DNA of 64,000 nt from Candidatus Centipeda massiliensis (GCF_900290285.1 NZ_LT985755.1:386431-450430); one strand, 5' to 3'. Shown: positions 1 to 8,776, numbered from the stretch's first letter. Translations and numbers: made by a program. The notes: a model not told the origin generated them from the letters alone.

Positions 1-260
1 CCCGACGAACGGGAAGAGGAACGCTTCACCTCGGGCGGAACCCACTCGGTCAGCCCCCACTTGCTCTCTCCCTCGTAGTGAAAGCGGCTGTCCATATTGA
101 TCATCGTATAGATCTCGGAGATCGCCTGCGACTGCGACTGCACGGGCTTATGCGTCACCTCAATGACCTCAAGGATCAGATCCTTATAGTGCAGCGGCGT
201 CCCCTTCTGCATGAGAATGTGATAGGCGGCGTCCACTTCTGACATACGTTCAAAATCCAT
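1..260 (-). CDS. rpoE: RNA polymerase delta subunit (RpoE), 5' part
   Basis: The reverse strand reads MDFERMSEVDAAYHILMQKG followed by an HxDLILEVIE-like stretch and a WGLTEW motif. This matches the N-terminal HARE winged-helix domain of the Firmicute RNA polymerase delta subunit, which improves polymerase recycling and promoter selectivity. The ATG at 260 follows an AAGGAG Shine-Dalgarno sequence by 8 bases. The acidic C-terminal tail lies beyond the window, so only about 86 residues are visible. It follows argS by 26 bases and probably shares its transcript. A delta subunit is a Firmicute marker, which matters for the host assignment. The identification rests on reading the translation only. 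Confidence 0.8.
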   Translation of the reverse strand, partial: MDFERMSEVDAAYHILMQKGTPLHYKDLILEVIEVTHKPVQSQSQAISEIYTMINMDSRFHYEGESKWGLTEWVPPEVKRSSSRSS

Positions 261-286
261 TAAGATACGCTCCTTTCAAGCAGCGG

Positions 287-1945
287 TTACATCTTCTCCG
301 GTGCCGTGACTCCAAGTACGCCAAGGCTGTGGCGAATGACACGCCCCGTCGCAAGGACGAGGGCAAGGCGTGCGGAAGCAAGTCCCTCTTCCTGACCGAC
401 AATGCGGCACTGATTGTAAAACGAATGAAATACCCCCGCCAGTTCATGACTGTAGCGTGCAATGCGATGGGGTGCAAACTCCGCCGCTGCGCGCTCGATC
501 TCCTCGGGATAGGCAGCGATCTTTTTGATCAGCGCGATCTCCGTTTCATCCGTCAGAAGTTCCAGTTCCGCGCCAAACTTCGCGGCAAGCCCCACCTCAT
601 CTGCCTGACGGAAGATGCTCGCGATACGCGCGTGTGCATACTGGATATAGTAGACGGGGTTTTCGTTGGACTTCTTCGTTGCAAGGTCGAGGTCAAAGTC
701 GAGCTGGCTGTCCAGTGAGCGCATGAGGAAGAAGTAGCGTGCTGCGTCGACGCCGACCTCCTCCATCAGCTCGCGCAGCGTAACCGTTTCTCCCGTACGC
801 TTGCTGAGCTTCACGAGCTGCCCATTGCGATAGAGGCTCACCATCTGCAGAAGCAGCACCGTCAGCGCTTCGGGATCGTGTCCGAGTGCCGCCATGGATG
901 CTTTGACACGCGCCACATAGCCATGATGGTCAGCCCCCCAGATATTGATGAGCCGCCCGTAGCCGCGTCCATATTTATCATCATGATAGGCGATGTCCGC
1001 CGCAAGATAGGTCGGCACACCGCTCGCACGGAAGATGACGCGATCCTTGTCGTCTCCGTAGTCCGTCGAGCGCAGCCAGACGGCACCGTCCTTCTCATAC
1101 GCCGTACCGCGCTCCAAAAGGATATCCACGACGCGGCGCACGGCGCCCGGATGCAGCGTGCGCTCACTGAACCAGCGATCAAACGTCACACCGAAATCCG
1201 CCAAATCGTCCTTGAGTGTAGCAAGTTTTTCACGATAGGCGACATCCTGAAATAGTTTTAGGCGTTCCTCCCCAGGCAGCGCAAGATACCTGTCCCCGTC
1301 GCGATCAATGATGCGCTGTGCTGTCTCCGTGATATCCGCACCATGGTAGCCGTTGTCGGGAAACTCCACCTCTTTGCCGAGCAGTTCCAGATAACGTGCA
1401 TTCACAGACACGGCAAGCAGATTCATCTGATTGCCCGCATCGTTGACATAGTACTCGCTGTCGACGGCATAGCCAGCCGTACGCAGGAGCTTCACCAGGG
1501 CCGAACCGACAGCGGCTCCGCGCCCATGCCCGACGTGCAGCGGACCAGTTGGATTCGCACTGACGTATTCCACCTGAATGCACGGCGCATCCTTCGGCGG
1601 GAGCGTCCCATAGGCCTCCCCTGCGGCAAGGACGGCACGCAGGGTATCGGCAATCACCGCCTTCTTGAGGTAGAGATTGAGGAAGCCGGGACCTGCGACC
1701 TCTGCATGATCGAGCCAATCCCCCGTGAGGTGCTCCCGAATCGCCGCCGCAATCTTCTGTGGAGACTGCCGGAATACGCGCGCCGACTGCATCGCAAAAT
1801 TCGTGGCAAAGTCGCCGAGCTTCTTTTCCGGCGGCTCCTCCAAAAGCACGGGGGGCAGTTCCGCCCCCTCCGGCAGCTGTCCCGCAGCCACCGCAGCCTC
1901 CACGGCACGTACGAGCGCCTGCTCAATCTGCTGTTTAATATCCAC
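287..1945 (-). CDS. argS: Arginyl-tRNA synthetase
   Basis: This cytoplasmic class I synthetase charges tRNA-Arg with arginine. About 552 residues is the normal size. The N-terminal additional domain is followed by the HIGH-like motif in NPTGPLHVGHGRGAAVG, the Rossmann catalytic core, and the DALR anticodon-binding domain near the C-terminus (ENPVYYIQYAHARI onwards). The frame stays open to 2056. I chose the GTG at 1945 (VDIKQQIEQAL) because it gives the family's usual N-terminus and has a GGAG about 11 bases upstream. It lies 16 bases downstream of the DUF1934 gene and 26 bases upstream of rpoE, an arrangement common in Firmicutes. Confidence 0.96.
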   Translation of the reverse strand: MDIKQQIEQALVRAVEAAVAAGQLPEGAELPPVLLEEPPEKKLGDFATNFAMQSARVFRQSPQKIAAAIREHLTGDWLDHAEVAGPGFLNLYLKKAVIADTLRAVLAAGEAYGTLPPKDAPCIQVEYVSANPTGPLHVGHGRGAAVGSALVKLLRTAGYAVDSEYYVNDAGNQMNLLAVSVNARYLELLGKEVEFPDNGYHGADITETAQRIIDRDGDRYLALPGEERLKLFQDVAYREKLATLKDDLADFGVTFDRWFSERTLHPGAVRRVVDILLERGTAYEKDGAVWLRSTDYGDDKDRVIFRASGVPTYLAADIAYHDDKYGRGYGRLINIWGADHHGYVARVKASMAALGHDPEALTVLLLQMVSLYRNGQLVKLSKRTGETVTLRELMEEVGVDAARYFFLMRSLDSQLDFDLDLATKKSNENPVYYIQYAHARIASIFRQADEVGLAAKFGAELELLTDETEIALIKKIAAYPEEIERAAAEFAPHRIARYSHELAGVFHSFYNQCRIVGQEEGLASARLALVLATGRVIRHSLGVLGVTAPEKM

Positions 1946-1961
1946 CTTTGCTACTTCTCCT

Positions 1962-2393
1962 TTACATCGGCTCGATTCGTATTTCCAATGTGTTATCGCT
2001 CTGCCGCACGCCATCCACATAGAGGGTATAGAAGATGTAGATCTCCTCCCTCCCATCCGGAAACGCGCGCATGCGGAGACGCCGCGTCATCGTCTTGATG
2101 AGAAATGTGCCGTATGGTGTGCGGTAGTTGCTCGTGCGCTCCTCTCCGGCGGCAAAGTGCTGCGTCCAGCGCACGACACCGCGACGCTGGAGCATAACAC
2201 CCGCAGATGCGATGCGCAGCACCGACGGAATGATCGCGCCGTCAATCAACGTACCATCATCGTAACTGACATAACGGCTCTCACCACGCAAAAAACGCCG
2301 TCCGGTAACGGACAGCGCAATGCGGCTCTCCTCGCCCGCAGCGTCCACCTGTCTCCCATCAAGGAAGACACGCACCTGCTCTGCACCCTTCAT
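1962..2393 (-). CDS. DUF1934 (YwiB-like) beta-barrel protein
   Basis: This 143-residue protein resembles the DUF1934/YwiB family, small calycin-like beta-barrels found next to argS in many Firmicutes. Family-like features are the QVRVFLDGRQ start, the RYVSYDDG segment, and the C-terminal run YGTFLIKTMTRRLRMRAFP ending in IFYTLYVDG. The biochemical role of the family is not established. The ATG at 2393 has GGAGG 9 bases upstream, so it is preferred over the upstream in-frame ATG at 2426. The gene sits between the CheX-like gene and argS with gaps of 36 and 16 bases, consistent with one operon. Confidence 0.75.
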   Translation of the reverse strand: MKGAEQVRVFLDGRQVDAAGEESRIALSVTGRRFLRGESRYVSYDDGTLIDGAIIPSVLRIASAGVMLQRRGVVRWTQHFAAGEERTSNYRTPYGTFLIKTMTRRLRMRAFPDGREEIYIFYTLYVDGVRQSDNTLEIRIEPM

Positions 2394-2429
2394 CGAATGC
2401 TCCCTCCGATAAAAAGTGTTCTGCACGGT

Positions 2430-2894
2430 TTACATTTGATCGACGGCAATCGCCAGATCCACCATCTGATCGCTGAAACTCATCTCAACGACGAGATATT
2501 GTCCATCGCTGATCTTGACCTCAAAATCCTTGCCGACAGTCAGCGACGGCGTGGATATATCAACATCAAGTCCGAGTCCCGTAATATTCGTCGCAGTATG
2601 TGCTGTCAGCATATTGCTGAGTTCCGAGATCGCACTCTGCGCCATCTCATCGAACGTCTCTACGGGCATGCCCATCATCATCTGGGACGCGATAAAACGC
2701 GCTGTTTCCTCACTCATATTGTAGACAACATTCCCACGGATCTGCTTCGTAAAGCCGACCAGCATCGACACACCGAAACTCTTGACCCGTGATGAGGCCG
2801 CATAGAGTTTTGTACGTGTCGGTTCTGGGAAGCCCAGCATCGGCATGACCGTTGTAAAGGCATCCACAAAAGGATTGATCAGTTTTGCATCCAT
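2430..2894 (-). CDS. CheX-like chemotaxis phosphatase
   Basis: This 154-residue protein starts MDAKLINPFVDAFTTVMPML and has the CheX/CheC layout: an N-terminal helix, a beta-rich core (GNVVYNMSEETAR) and the conserved helix AQSAISELSNMLTAH. That helix carries the E and N residues that CheX/CheC/FliY phosphatases use to dephosphorylate CheY-P. It begins 3 bases after the stop of a response regulator that itself carries a CheX-like domain, so the two are almost certainly translated together. No flagellar genes lie in the window. The actual receiver partner is inferred from adjacency. Confidence 0.8.
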   Translation of the reverse strand: MDAKLINPFVDAFTTVMPMLGFPEPTRTKLYAASSRVKSFGVSMLVGFTKQIRGNVVYNMSEETARFIASQMMMGMPVETFDEMAQSAISELSNMLTAHTATNITGLGLDVDISTPSLTVGKDFEVKISDGQYLVVEMSFSDQMVDLAIAVDQM

Positions 2895-2897
2895 TGA

Positions 2898-3761
2898 CTA
2901 CTCTCCCTCTGCAAAGCCCACATTCATTCGTACCATTCCGATTGGCAGCTGTATACTAATACAGAACGTCGTCATACGGGGGCTGACAATATGCACCTGC
3001 GACCCGCGGATCGTGCCCGGCGGTGTGAGTCGCAGTTCCTTTCCATCAAGCACATTGTTGATCTTCGAGACAGCACGCCCCGCAAGAATGTTTGCGGCCT
3101 CCTCCACGGCATCCACAGCCTCGACATCATCGACTTCCTCTACCGTCGCACGCCCAAGCATATGCATCGCAAACAGCTTAATCACGGGTTCGTCCACATA
3201 GAGGATCGCACGTCCCGTCGTAAATCCCGTGATCCCGATGATCACCGCCGCACCGCTCACATCGAGCGAGCGCGCGTCATACGACTCGATCACGACTTCT
3301 CCCTCCATGCCGAGCAGCCCCATAAGTCCCTGCTGAAGCGCACGCCCAAACGGCTTGGCGTAGAGTTCACGAAAAAGCGTTTCCTGACTTGCAGACGACT
3401 CACAGATCAAGTGGAGCGTATCCACCAGATCGGGCTTCGATGCCGGCTTCTGCAAAAATGCGCGGATACCGATTGCCTTCCCCTGCACGATGAGGTTCAG
3501 ATCCTTCATCGCACTGACCATCAAAATCTTCGCATTCGGATCCGTGGCGAGAATGCGTCTGCTGCATTCCAACCCATTGGTATCGGGCAGGTTCATATCC
3601 ATCGTCACAAGATCCGGACGATGTTCTGTGTAGAGTTTCAATGCCTCCACCGCGTCTGCCGCCATACCGCAGACCTCGAAATCCGTATCCCGCAGATTCT
3701 CAGCAATCATCACGCGGCTGATCTTGGAATCATCCACGATCAGCACCCGTAATTTCCCCAT
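2898..3761 (-). CDS. Response regulator fused to a CheX/CheC-like domain
   Basis: This 287-residue protein has an N-terminal receiver domain (residues 1-120). It begins MGKLRVLIVDDSKISR, with acceptor Asp55 in LVTMDMNLPD, the switch residue in MVSAM and Lys in LQKPAS. After a linker, residues 150-287 form a CheX/CheC-like domain with the helix EAVDAVEEAANILAGRAVSK, which keeps the E-x(2)-N phosphatase signature. A receiver and its phosphatase in one chain would allow self-limiting phosphorylation, and CheX is encoded next. It is the first gene of the run towards argS. A sigma-70-like promoter with a small inverted repeat lies just upstream. Confidence 0.85.
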   Translation of the reverse strand: MGKLRVLIVDDSKISRVMIAENLRDTDFEVCGMAADAVEALKLYTEHRPDLVTMDMNLPDTNGLECSRRILATDPNAKILMVSAMKDLNLIVQGKAIGIRAFLQKPASKPDLVDTLHLICESSASQETLFRELYAKPFGRALQQGLMGLLGMEGEVVIESYDARSLDVSGAAVIIGITGFTTGRAILYVDEPVIKLFAMHMLGRATVEEVDDVEAVDAVEEAANILAGRAVSKINNVLDGKELRLTPPGTIRGSQVHIVSPRMTTFCISIQLPIGMVRMNVGFAEGE

Positions 3762-3803
3762 ACAAGTTCACCCTCTTTTAACGGACTATTTCATGTATCC
3801 CCT

Positions 3804-3832
3804 ATTATACACGAAAGTATGTCTTTCGTCAC
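3804..3832 (-). promoter_or_regulatory. Promoter of the response regulator-CheX operon, with inverted repeat
   Basis: On the minus strand GTGACG (3827-3832) and TATAAT (3804-3809) are separated by exactly 17 bases. Between and overlapping them is the inverted repeat ACGAAAG-TATGT-CTTTCGT (3811-3829). It covers the -35 side and could bind a regulator. The -35 box overlaps the end of the VOC gene upstream. The call comes from pattern matching only. Confidence 0.55.
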
Positions 3833-4194
3833 ATGTTTTTTGGCAAAACTTCAATCCAGTATCCATCCGGATCCTCGACAAAGTAAATCCCCATCTCTGA
3901 ATTTTCGTAGCAGATAATGCCCATCTCTGCATGCTTTGCACGTGCCTCCTCATAATCATCCGTGTGAAGGGCGAGATGGAACTCCTTTTCCCCAAGGTTG
4001 TACGGCTCTGTGCGTACATCCAGATGGGTCAGTTCCAGCTCAAACTCCGTTGCACCGTCCCACAGATAAACGAGCGTAAAGCCATCTGCCTCGAGGCGCC
4101 GCTTCTCACGAAATCCAAACGCGCGCTCATAGAAGTCCATGCTGCGTGCAAGATCGAGCACATTAAAGTTCACATGCGTAAATGTAAATGCCAT
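3829..4194 (-). CDS. VOC-family protein (lactoylglutathione lyase-like)
   Basis: This 121-residue protein has two beta-alpha-beta-beta-beta repeats of the vicinal oxygen chelate fold. Candidate metal ligands are the His in FTHVNFNVLDL, Glu in FELELTHLD, His in EFHLALHTDDY and Glu in GYWIEVLPKN. The closing FVEDPDGYWIEV motif is typical of glyoxalase I (lactoylglutathione lyase), which isomerises the methylglyoxal-thiol adduct. Bacteria without glutathione also have such proteins, so the substrate is uncertain. The start follows a GGAGA at a normal distance, and a TATAAT sequence lies upstream at about 4222. It is a single gene between two promoters. Confidence 0.82.
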   Translation of the reverse strand: MAFTFTHVNFNVLDLARSMDFYERAFGFREKRRLEADGFTLVYLWDGATEFELELTHLDVRTEPYNLGEKEFHLALHTDDYEEARAKHAEMGIICYENSEMGIYFVEDPDGYWIEVLPKNM

Positions 4195-4260
4195 CGTATT
4201 CTCCTATTCAAGCCACATTATAGCACAAAAGTCCTAAACGTACGGTAACGAATGCAACAT

Positions 4261-5733
4261 CTACTGCCGTTTCACGCGGTCAAAGAGATCCGTCACCGCC
4301 GGCGCTGGTTCACGATCCAATTTGCTGACCACATAGATGGCAAGCAGCCCGAACAGGAAGCCGGGCACGATCTCATAGAGGCCAAGCAGCGCAAACTGCT
4401 TCCAGACGAGAACGGTCACACCGCCCGTCACAATCCCTGCGAGCACGCCGCGCTCCGTCGTACGCCGCCAGAAGAGACACATGAGAAGCGCAGGACCAAA
4501 CGAGGCACCAAAGCCCGCCCACGCATACGCCACCATATCGAGAATGAAATTATCCGGACTAAGGCCAAGATAGAGTGCCGCCGCTGCAATCAAGAGTACC
4601 GACAGGCGACTCACCCAGACCAACTCTACCTGCTGTGCGTGCGGGCGGAAACTGCGCCGATAGATGTCCTGCGCAAACGCCGATGCCGCAACGAGCAGCT
4701 GCGCGGATGCCGTACTCATGATTGCCGCGAGCACTGCCGCGAGAATCAGTCCTGCAATCACGGGTGGGAAAAGATCTCCCGCCATCGCGAGGAAGACCGT
4801 CTCCGCAGCCGTACCCTCAAGCGGAGTTTTCAGATAGACGGCTCCGACCATACCAACCAGAATGGCAGCAGAGAGAGAAATGACAACCCACGCCATCGCA
4901 ATCCGCGTCGCCTGCGGCAGCTCCTGGGCATGGCGAATCGCCATAAAGCGTACAAGGATATGCGGCTGACCGAAATAACCAAGCCCCCATGCCATCAACG
5001 AGATAAACTCAATGAAACCGATCGTACTCCCGTCCACCTTCGTCAGCGGAGAAAAGAACGAGGCGTGCGCCGTGTAGATCATCTCTGCTGTCGCCCCGAA
5101 TCCACCGAGCATCATCGCAGCGCCCACAGGAACTACGAGAATTGCAAAGAACATCATCACGCCCTGTATGAAGTCCGTACGCGATACGGCAAGGAAGCCT
5201 CCAACCAGTGTATAGAAGACAACCACGCCTGCGCCGGCAAAGAGCGCCGTCAGATAGGGCAGTTCGAAGATCGTCTGAAAAAGGCGACCCGCCGCTACAA
5301 ATCCCGAAGACGTATAGAGGATGAAGAAGATCAGGATAAAGATCGCCGGCACAATGCGCAGTGCGCCCGATGTGGCAAAGAAGCGATTCTCAAAGAAATC
5401 CGGCAGCGTCAGTGAGTTATTCGCTAGTTCCGTATAGACACGCAGACGCGCTGCGATGAACTGCCAATTTGCCCACGTTCCAAGTGTAAGACCGAGGGCG
5501 ATCCAGCCTGCGTTCAGCCCCGCAATGTACGCAAATCCGGGCAGCCCCATGAGCATCCAGCCCGACATATCCGACGCCTCGGCACTCATCGACGTCACCC
5601 ACGCCCCAAGTTTTCGGTTGCCGAGAAAGTAATCGCTCATATTGCGCGTACGGCGGTAATAGTAAACGCCGATCCCCATCATCAAGAGCATATATACAAC
5701 GAAGATAATGCTGATTTCAATTTGCTGTGCCAA
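4261..5733 (-). CDS. putP: Sodium/proline symporter (SSS family)
   Basis: This protein of about 490 residues belongs to the sodium:solute symporter family, with about 13 hydrophobic segments. It starts MAQQIEISIIFVVYMLLMM and has the family motifs SDYFLGNRKLG, GWMLMGLPG and the region around TASAQLLVAASAFAQDIYR. PutP imports proline with Na+ across the inner membrane, although relatives use other solutes such as pantothenate. The frame opens at a TTG at 5748, but the GGGGGA ribosome-binding sequence lies inside that stretch. I therefore place the start at the TTG at 5733, 7 bases after it. It appears monocistronic with its own promoter. Confidence 0.88.
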   Translation of the reverse strand: MAQQIEISIIFVVYMLLMMGIGVYYYRRTRNMSDYFLGNRKLGAWVTSMSAEASDMSGWMLMGLPGFAYIAGLNAGWIALGLTLGTWANWQFIAARLRVYTELANNSLTLPDFFENRFFATSGALRIVPAIFILIFFILYTSSGFVAAGRLFQTIFELPYLTALFAGAGVVVFYTLVGGFLAVSRTDFIQGVMMFFAILVVPVGAAMMLGGFGATAEMIYTAHASFFSPLTKVDGSTIGFIEFISLMAWGLGYFGQPHILVRFMAIRHAQELPQATRIAMAWVVISLSAAILVGMVGAVYLKTPLEGTAAETVFLAMAGDLFPPVIAGLILAAVLAAIMSTASAQLLVAASAFAQDIYRRSFRPHAQQVELVWVSRLSVLLIAAAALYLGLSPDNFILDMVAYAWAGFGASFGPALLMCLFWRRTTERGVLAGIVTGGVTVLVWKQFALLGLYEIVPGFLFGLLAIYVVSKLDREPAPAVTDLFDRVKRQ

Positions 5734-5768
5734 AGACAAGTCCCCCAAAATAAAACAATATGTCGTTC

Positions 5769-5797
5769 ATTATACGGGATTTTCCTCTGAAAAGCAA
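5769..5797 (-). promoter_or_regulatory. Promoter of the symporter gene
   Basis: On the minus strand TTGCTT (5792-5797) and TATAAT (5769-5774) are 17 bases apart. This places the transcript start about 30 bases before the proposed TTG start codon. It lies downstream of the rubredoxin terminator, so the symporter is an independent unit. Confidence 0.6.
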
Positions 5798-5826
5798 AAC
5801 ATTTGAGCAGATCATATAGGAGTATG

Positions 5827-5848
5827 AAAAAACCCCGCTGACGCGGGG
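5827..5848 (-). terminator. Rho-independent terminator after rubredoxin
   Basis: On the minus strand CCCCGC and GCGGGG form a 6 bp GC stem with a 4-base loop (5833-5848), followed directly by six T residues (5827-5832). It starts 21 bases beyond the rubredoxin stop codon. Confidence 0.85.
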
Positions 5849-5869
5849 CCAATCTTCAAAAACGCAGTG

Positions 5870-6031
5870 CTACTCCTGCTGCTCAAACAGCGTCTTGTCC
5901 ACGCCGCAGAGCGGGCAGACGAAATCATCCGGCAGATCCTCGAACGCGACACCGGCAGCCAGATCATAATCGGCATCTCCTGCCGCCTCATCATAAACCC
6001 AGCCGCAAACCGTACAAACCCATGTCTTCAT
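5870..6031 (-). CDS. Rubredoxin
   Basis: This 53-residue protein starts MKTWVCTVCGWVYDEAAGD and has the two knuckles CTVCGW and CPLCGVDK, whose four cysteines bind a single iron. Rubredoxins are small cytoplasmic one-electron carriers. In anaerobes they feed rubrerythrin, superoxide reductase or flavoproteins that remove oxygen and peroxide. The start at 6031 has GGAGG 8 bases upstream, so a longer frame from 6058 is rejected. It has its own AT-rich upstream region and a strong terminator. No partner oxidoreductase is adjacent. Confidence 0.95.
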   Translation of the reverse strand: MKTWVCTVCGWVYDEAAGDADYDLAAGVAFEDLPDDFVCPLCGVDKTLFEQQE

Positions 6032-6176
6032 GGGAAGCCCTCCTTTAATATAATACACGTTTCAATATAATACACACAATGTATCGGGATATTTGACTCA
6101 TGTTCAAATTACTACCCAATAACGATTATTATATTACAACATTTTTTTGTTTTTGACTAGGGGGTTTGCAAAATTT

Positions 6177-6944
6177 TTATAAATTTTTTCCGTGCCGATA
6201 CTCCGTCGGTTTAACCCCCATGTGTTTCTGAAAAATTTTGCTGAAATAGCGCGTATCCTGATAGCCGCATGCCGCTGCAACCGCATAGATCTTCTCATCG
6301 CTCTCACGCAGCATCTGCCCCGCACGGCGCAGACGGCAATCCGTCAGATAGGAACTGAACGAGGTGCCGCAGCGTGCAAAGAGTTTGTGCAGGTAGCTGA
6401 CGCTGAGGCCGAGTTCCTCCGCCACCTCGCGCACGGTAATCGGCTCTGCCATGTGTTCCTCCATGTGACGAACGGCATGAAGCAAATAGCCGCGAATCGG
6501 CTCCTCCTCGGGCAGATTCAGGTGGACGCAGCCGCCATCGGCACTGGCAACATCATGCAGGTGAAAGCGGCGCTCCTCGATATGATCTGCCGCAAGCCGC
6601 ACGGCGGCGGCAAGCTCCTCATCATCAAGCGGCTTCAACAGGTAGGCGCATACGCCAAGTGAGATAGCCTGCTGAGCATACTCGAACTCGCTGTATCCGG
6701 AGAGAATGATATACTCCGCATCCAGCTCCTCGCGCAGCCGCGCGATCACGTCCAGTCCGGAGAGCCCCGGCATCTTGATATCCACAATGAGCACATCGGG
6801 GCGATGTTCGCGCGCGAGGAGAATCCCCTCCATGCCGCTGCCCGCCGCGCCAATCACCTCGGCACCAAAATCCTCCCACGGTGTCAGGCGCACAATGCCC
6901 TGCCGCTGCATGGGTTCATCATCGATAATAAGCACTTTAATCAT
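6177..6944 (-). CDS. AraC-type two-component response regulator (YesN-like)
   Basis: This 255-residue protein has an N-terminal receiver (MIKVLIIDDEPMQR; phospho-acceptor Asp55 in VLIVDIKMPG; LSGYSEFEYAQQAI typical of YesN regulators). It ends in two AraC-type helix-turn-helix motifs, EVAEELGLSVSYLHKLF and VAAACGYQDTRYFSKIF. Such regulators activate transport or catabolic genes when phosphorylated by a YesM-type kinase. Its start overlaps the kinase gene by 8 bases, so the pair is translationally coupled. The likely target is an uptake system outside the window. AT-rich DNA follows the stop and no clear terminator was found. Confidence 0.92.
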   Translation of the reverse strand: MIKVLIIDDEPMQRQGIVRLTPWEDFGAEVIGAAGSGMEGILLAREHRPDVLIVDIKMPGLSGLDVIARLREELDAEYIILSGYSEFEYAQQAISLGVCAYLLKPLDDEELAAAVRLAADHIEERRFHLHDVASADGGCVHLNLPEEEPIRGYLLHAVRHMEEHMAEPITVREVAEELGLSVSYLHKLFARCGTSFSSYLTDCRLRRAGQMLRESDEKIYAVAAACGYQDTRYFSKIFQKHMGVKPTEYRHGKNL

Positions 6945-8628
6945 AACGAGGAGCCTCCTCCCAGTACTTCAGCGTCAGTATTACCTCGGTTCCCTTCCCC
7001 TCTGTACTGTGCAGTGTAATCCCGCAGCCCGCATCTCCATTCAGAACAGCACGCGTATGCACATTATAAAGACCAAAATGATTATCATCCCGCCGCGCAA
7101 GCACTTCCTTCTGCCGTTCCTCTGATATCCCCTGTCCATTGTCCTTTACGCGAAAGATCAGGTGCTCCTCTTCCCGCACACCTGTGATTGTGATATGTCC
7201 GCCACTCTCCGTCATCTCAATCCCATGTTGGATGGCATTCTCGACAAGCGGCTGCAGAATCAGCTTCGGCACATAGCAGCCATAGACCGCAGCATTGACG
7301 CGTACCGTCACGCGCAGACGCCCCTCAAAACGGCACTGCTGAATCTTCAGATAGGTGCGGAGAAAGGTCAGCTCCTCCACCACCGGAACAAACTCCTTCA
7401 TGCTCACCGAGGCGCGCAGAAGTTTCCCCAGCTGCACCGCAATATCCGCAGCGCCCTCACTGTCCCCGAGCTTTGCGCTCCACTTGATGAGGTTCAGCGT
7501 GTTATACATAAAGTGCGGTCGTATCATCTCCGTCAGCGACTTCACCTGCGCCACACGCAGCGTCCGCTCCCGCTCCCGATTCTCCGCCAGCAGCGTCCGT
7601 ACGTGCGTGACAAGACTGTTGAACGTGAGCGCCAGCTCCCCGATCTCATCACCGCGCTGTGCATCCACCTGCACGGAGAAATCATCCTGACTGCGTACGC
7701 GCCGCATCGCCGTCGCAAGCGTATGCAGCGGCCGCCAGAGATGACGGCTCAAACGATAGGCAAGGTACGCCGTCACACTGAGTGCAACAGCATCCACCAT
7801 GAGCACGAGGCGAAAGAGATAGTCAAGCGGAGCCGAGTCCAGCCGCTGCCGCAGGTGAACGGAAAAACCGGTATCCGGCGAGGAATACGCATAGTCGCGA
7901 AAGACAGACTCCGAGGCTCCCTCCTCAGGCGCTGAGAAAACCGTGGAAAACCCCTCGCGGTGATGGTCAAGCATATCCATCATCACATAGTTATAGCGAT
8001 CCGTCAGAATGATCTGTCCCTCGTTGCCATCCTGCACGCGCTGAATCAGCGGGACGAGCGCCTCACGCCGCATATCTACGACGGCAAAGCCAAGAACCTC
8101 ATCCCCCTGACGAATTGCGCGTGCCATCGAAAAGACCGTCTCCCTGCGATCCGCCTCATAGCGATCCGCCGAGGAGATCACCCAGTCCTGCGCGTTCACG
8201 GCACGCCCAAGCAGTCCCCAATGCAGATGCTCCGGCAGCCGGTAGTCACGCGGCAGATCGTCCGTTGCAACGACCCGGCTCCCATCCGCCGAGAGGAGAT
8301 AGATCGCCGACTCGCCGGATCGTCCCGCGAGAATCGCATAGAGATCCCCGTAGATATGCTCCACATCCGAACGCTCACCACGGAGAAATGCAAGCATCTC
8401 GCTGCGTACGAGCAGCGGTGTCATCAGGCGTTCGTAGCTTCCGACAAGGTTGTCGATCTCACGCGAGATCCGCTGCACCTCTGCGCGTCCCCCTTTTGCC
8501 TGTGTATTTTCATAGACACTGTCCGCCGCATAGAGTATCATCACGGAGGCAAGCAGCAGGGGAAACAGCCCGCCGACAAAGAGATAGGCAAGCAAGCGAC
8601 TCTGATAACTGATCCGATATCGTCCCAT
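6937..8628 (-). CDS. YesM-type sensor histidine kinase
   Basis: This 563-residue inner-membrane kinase has a transmembrane segment near residues 13-33, an extracytoplasmic sensor region of about 240 residues and a second membrane segment around residue 275. A HAMP linker follows, then the His_kinase domain with the acceptor His at about residue 372 in IRPHFMYNTLN, and an HATPase domain with ENAIQHGIE and DNGQGI boxes. The ATG at 8628 has GGAGG 11 bases upstream; the frame runs open to 8685. It is followed by its AraC-type regulator and preceded by an orphan binding lipoprotein. Together they resemble the HptRSA triad, in which the lipoprotein presents a sugar phosphate to the kinase. Confidence 0.9.
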   Translation of the reverse strand: MGRYRISYQSRLLAYLFVGGLFPLLLASVMILYAADSVYENTQAKGGRAEVQRISREIDNLVGSYERLMTPLLVRSEMLAFLRGERSDVEHIYGDLYAILAGRSGESAIYLLSADGSRVVATDDLPRDYRLPEHLHWGLLGRAVNAQDWVISSADRYEADRRETVFSMARAIRQGDEVLGFAVVDMRREALVPLIQRVQDGNEGQIILTDRYNYVMMDMLDHHREGFSTVFSAPEEGASESVFRDYAYSSPDTGFSVHLRQRLDSAPLDYLFRLVLMVDAVALSVTAYLAYRLSRHLWRPLHTLATAMRRVRSQDDFSVQVDAQRGDEIGELALTFNSLVTHVRTLLAENRERERTLRVAQVKSLTEMIRPHFMYNTLNLIKWSAKLGDSEGAADIAVQLGKLLRASVSMKEFVPVVEELTFLRTYLKIQQCRFEGRLRVTVRVNAAVYGCYVPKLILQPLVENAIQHGIEMTESGGHITITGVREEEHLIFRVKDNGQGISEERQKEVLARRDDNHFGLYNVHTRAVLNGDAGCGITLHSTEGKGTEVILTLKYWEEAPRYD

Positions 8629-8717
8629 GAATGGCGCAACTCCTCCCCAGCCGCAAAAACACACGGCGGAAAACGAGTAAAACAAAAAGCCGCCCTTAAT
8701 CTTCAGACTATAAAGAA

Positions 8718-8746
8718 AGAATACGGATAAATTTCATTTCTGTCAA
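8718..8746 (-). promoter_or_regulatory. Promoter of the kinase-regulator pair
   Basis: On the minus strand a perfect TTGACA (8741-8746) and TATTCT (8718-8723) are 17 bases apart. It lies between the terminator of the binding-protein gene and the kinase start, so the two-component genes can be made independently of the lipoprotein. Confidence 0.6.
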
Positions 8747-8776
8747 GTAAAATCGTAAAAACATCGAAAAAGGAAA

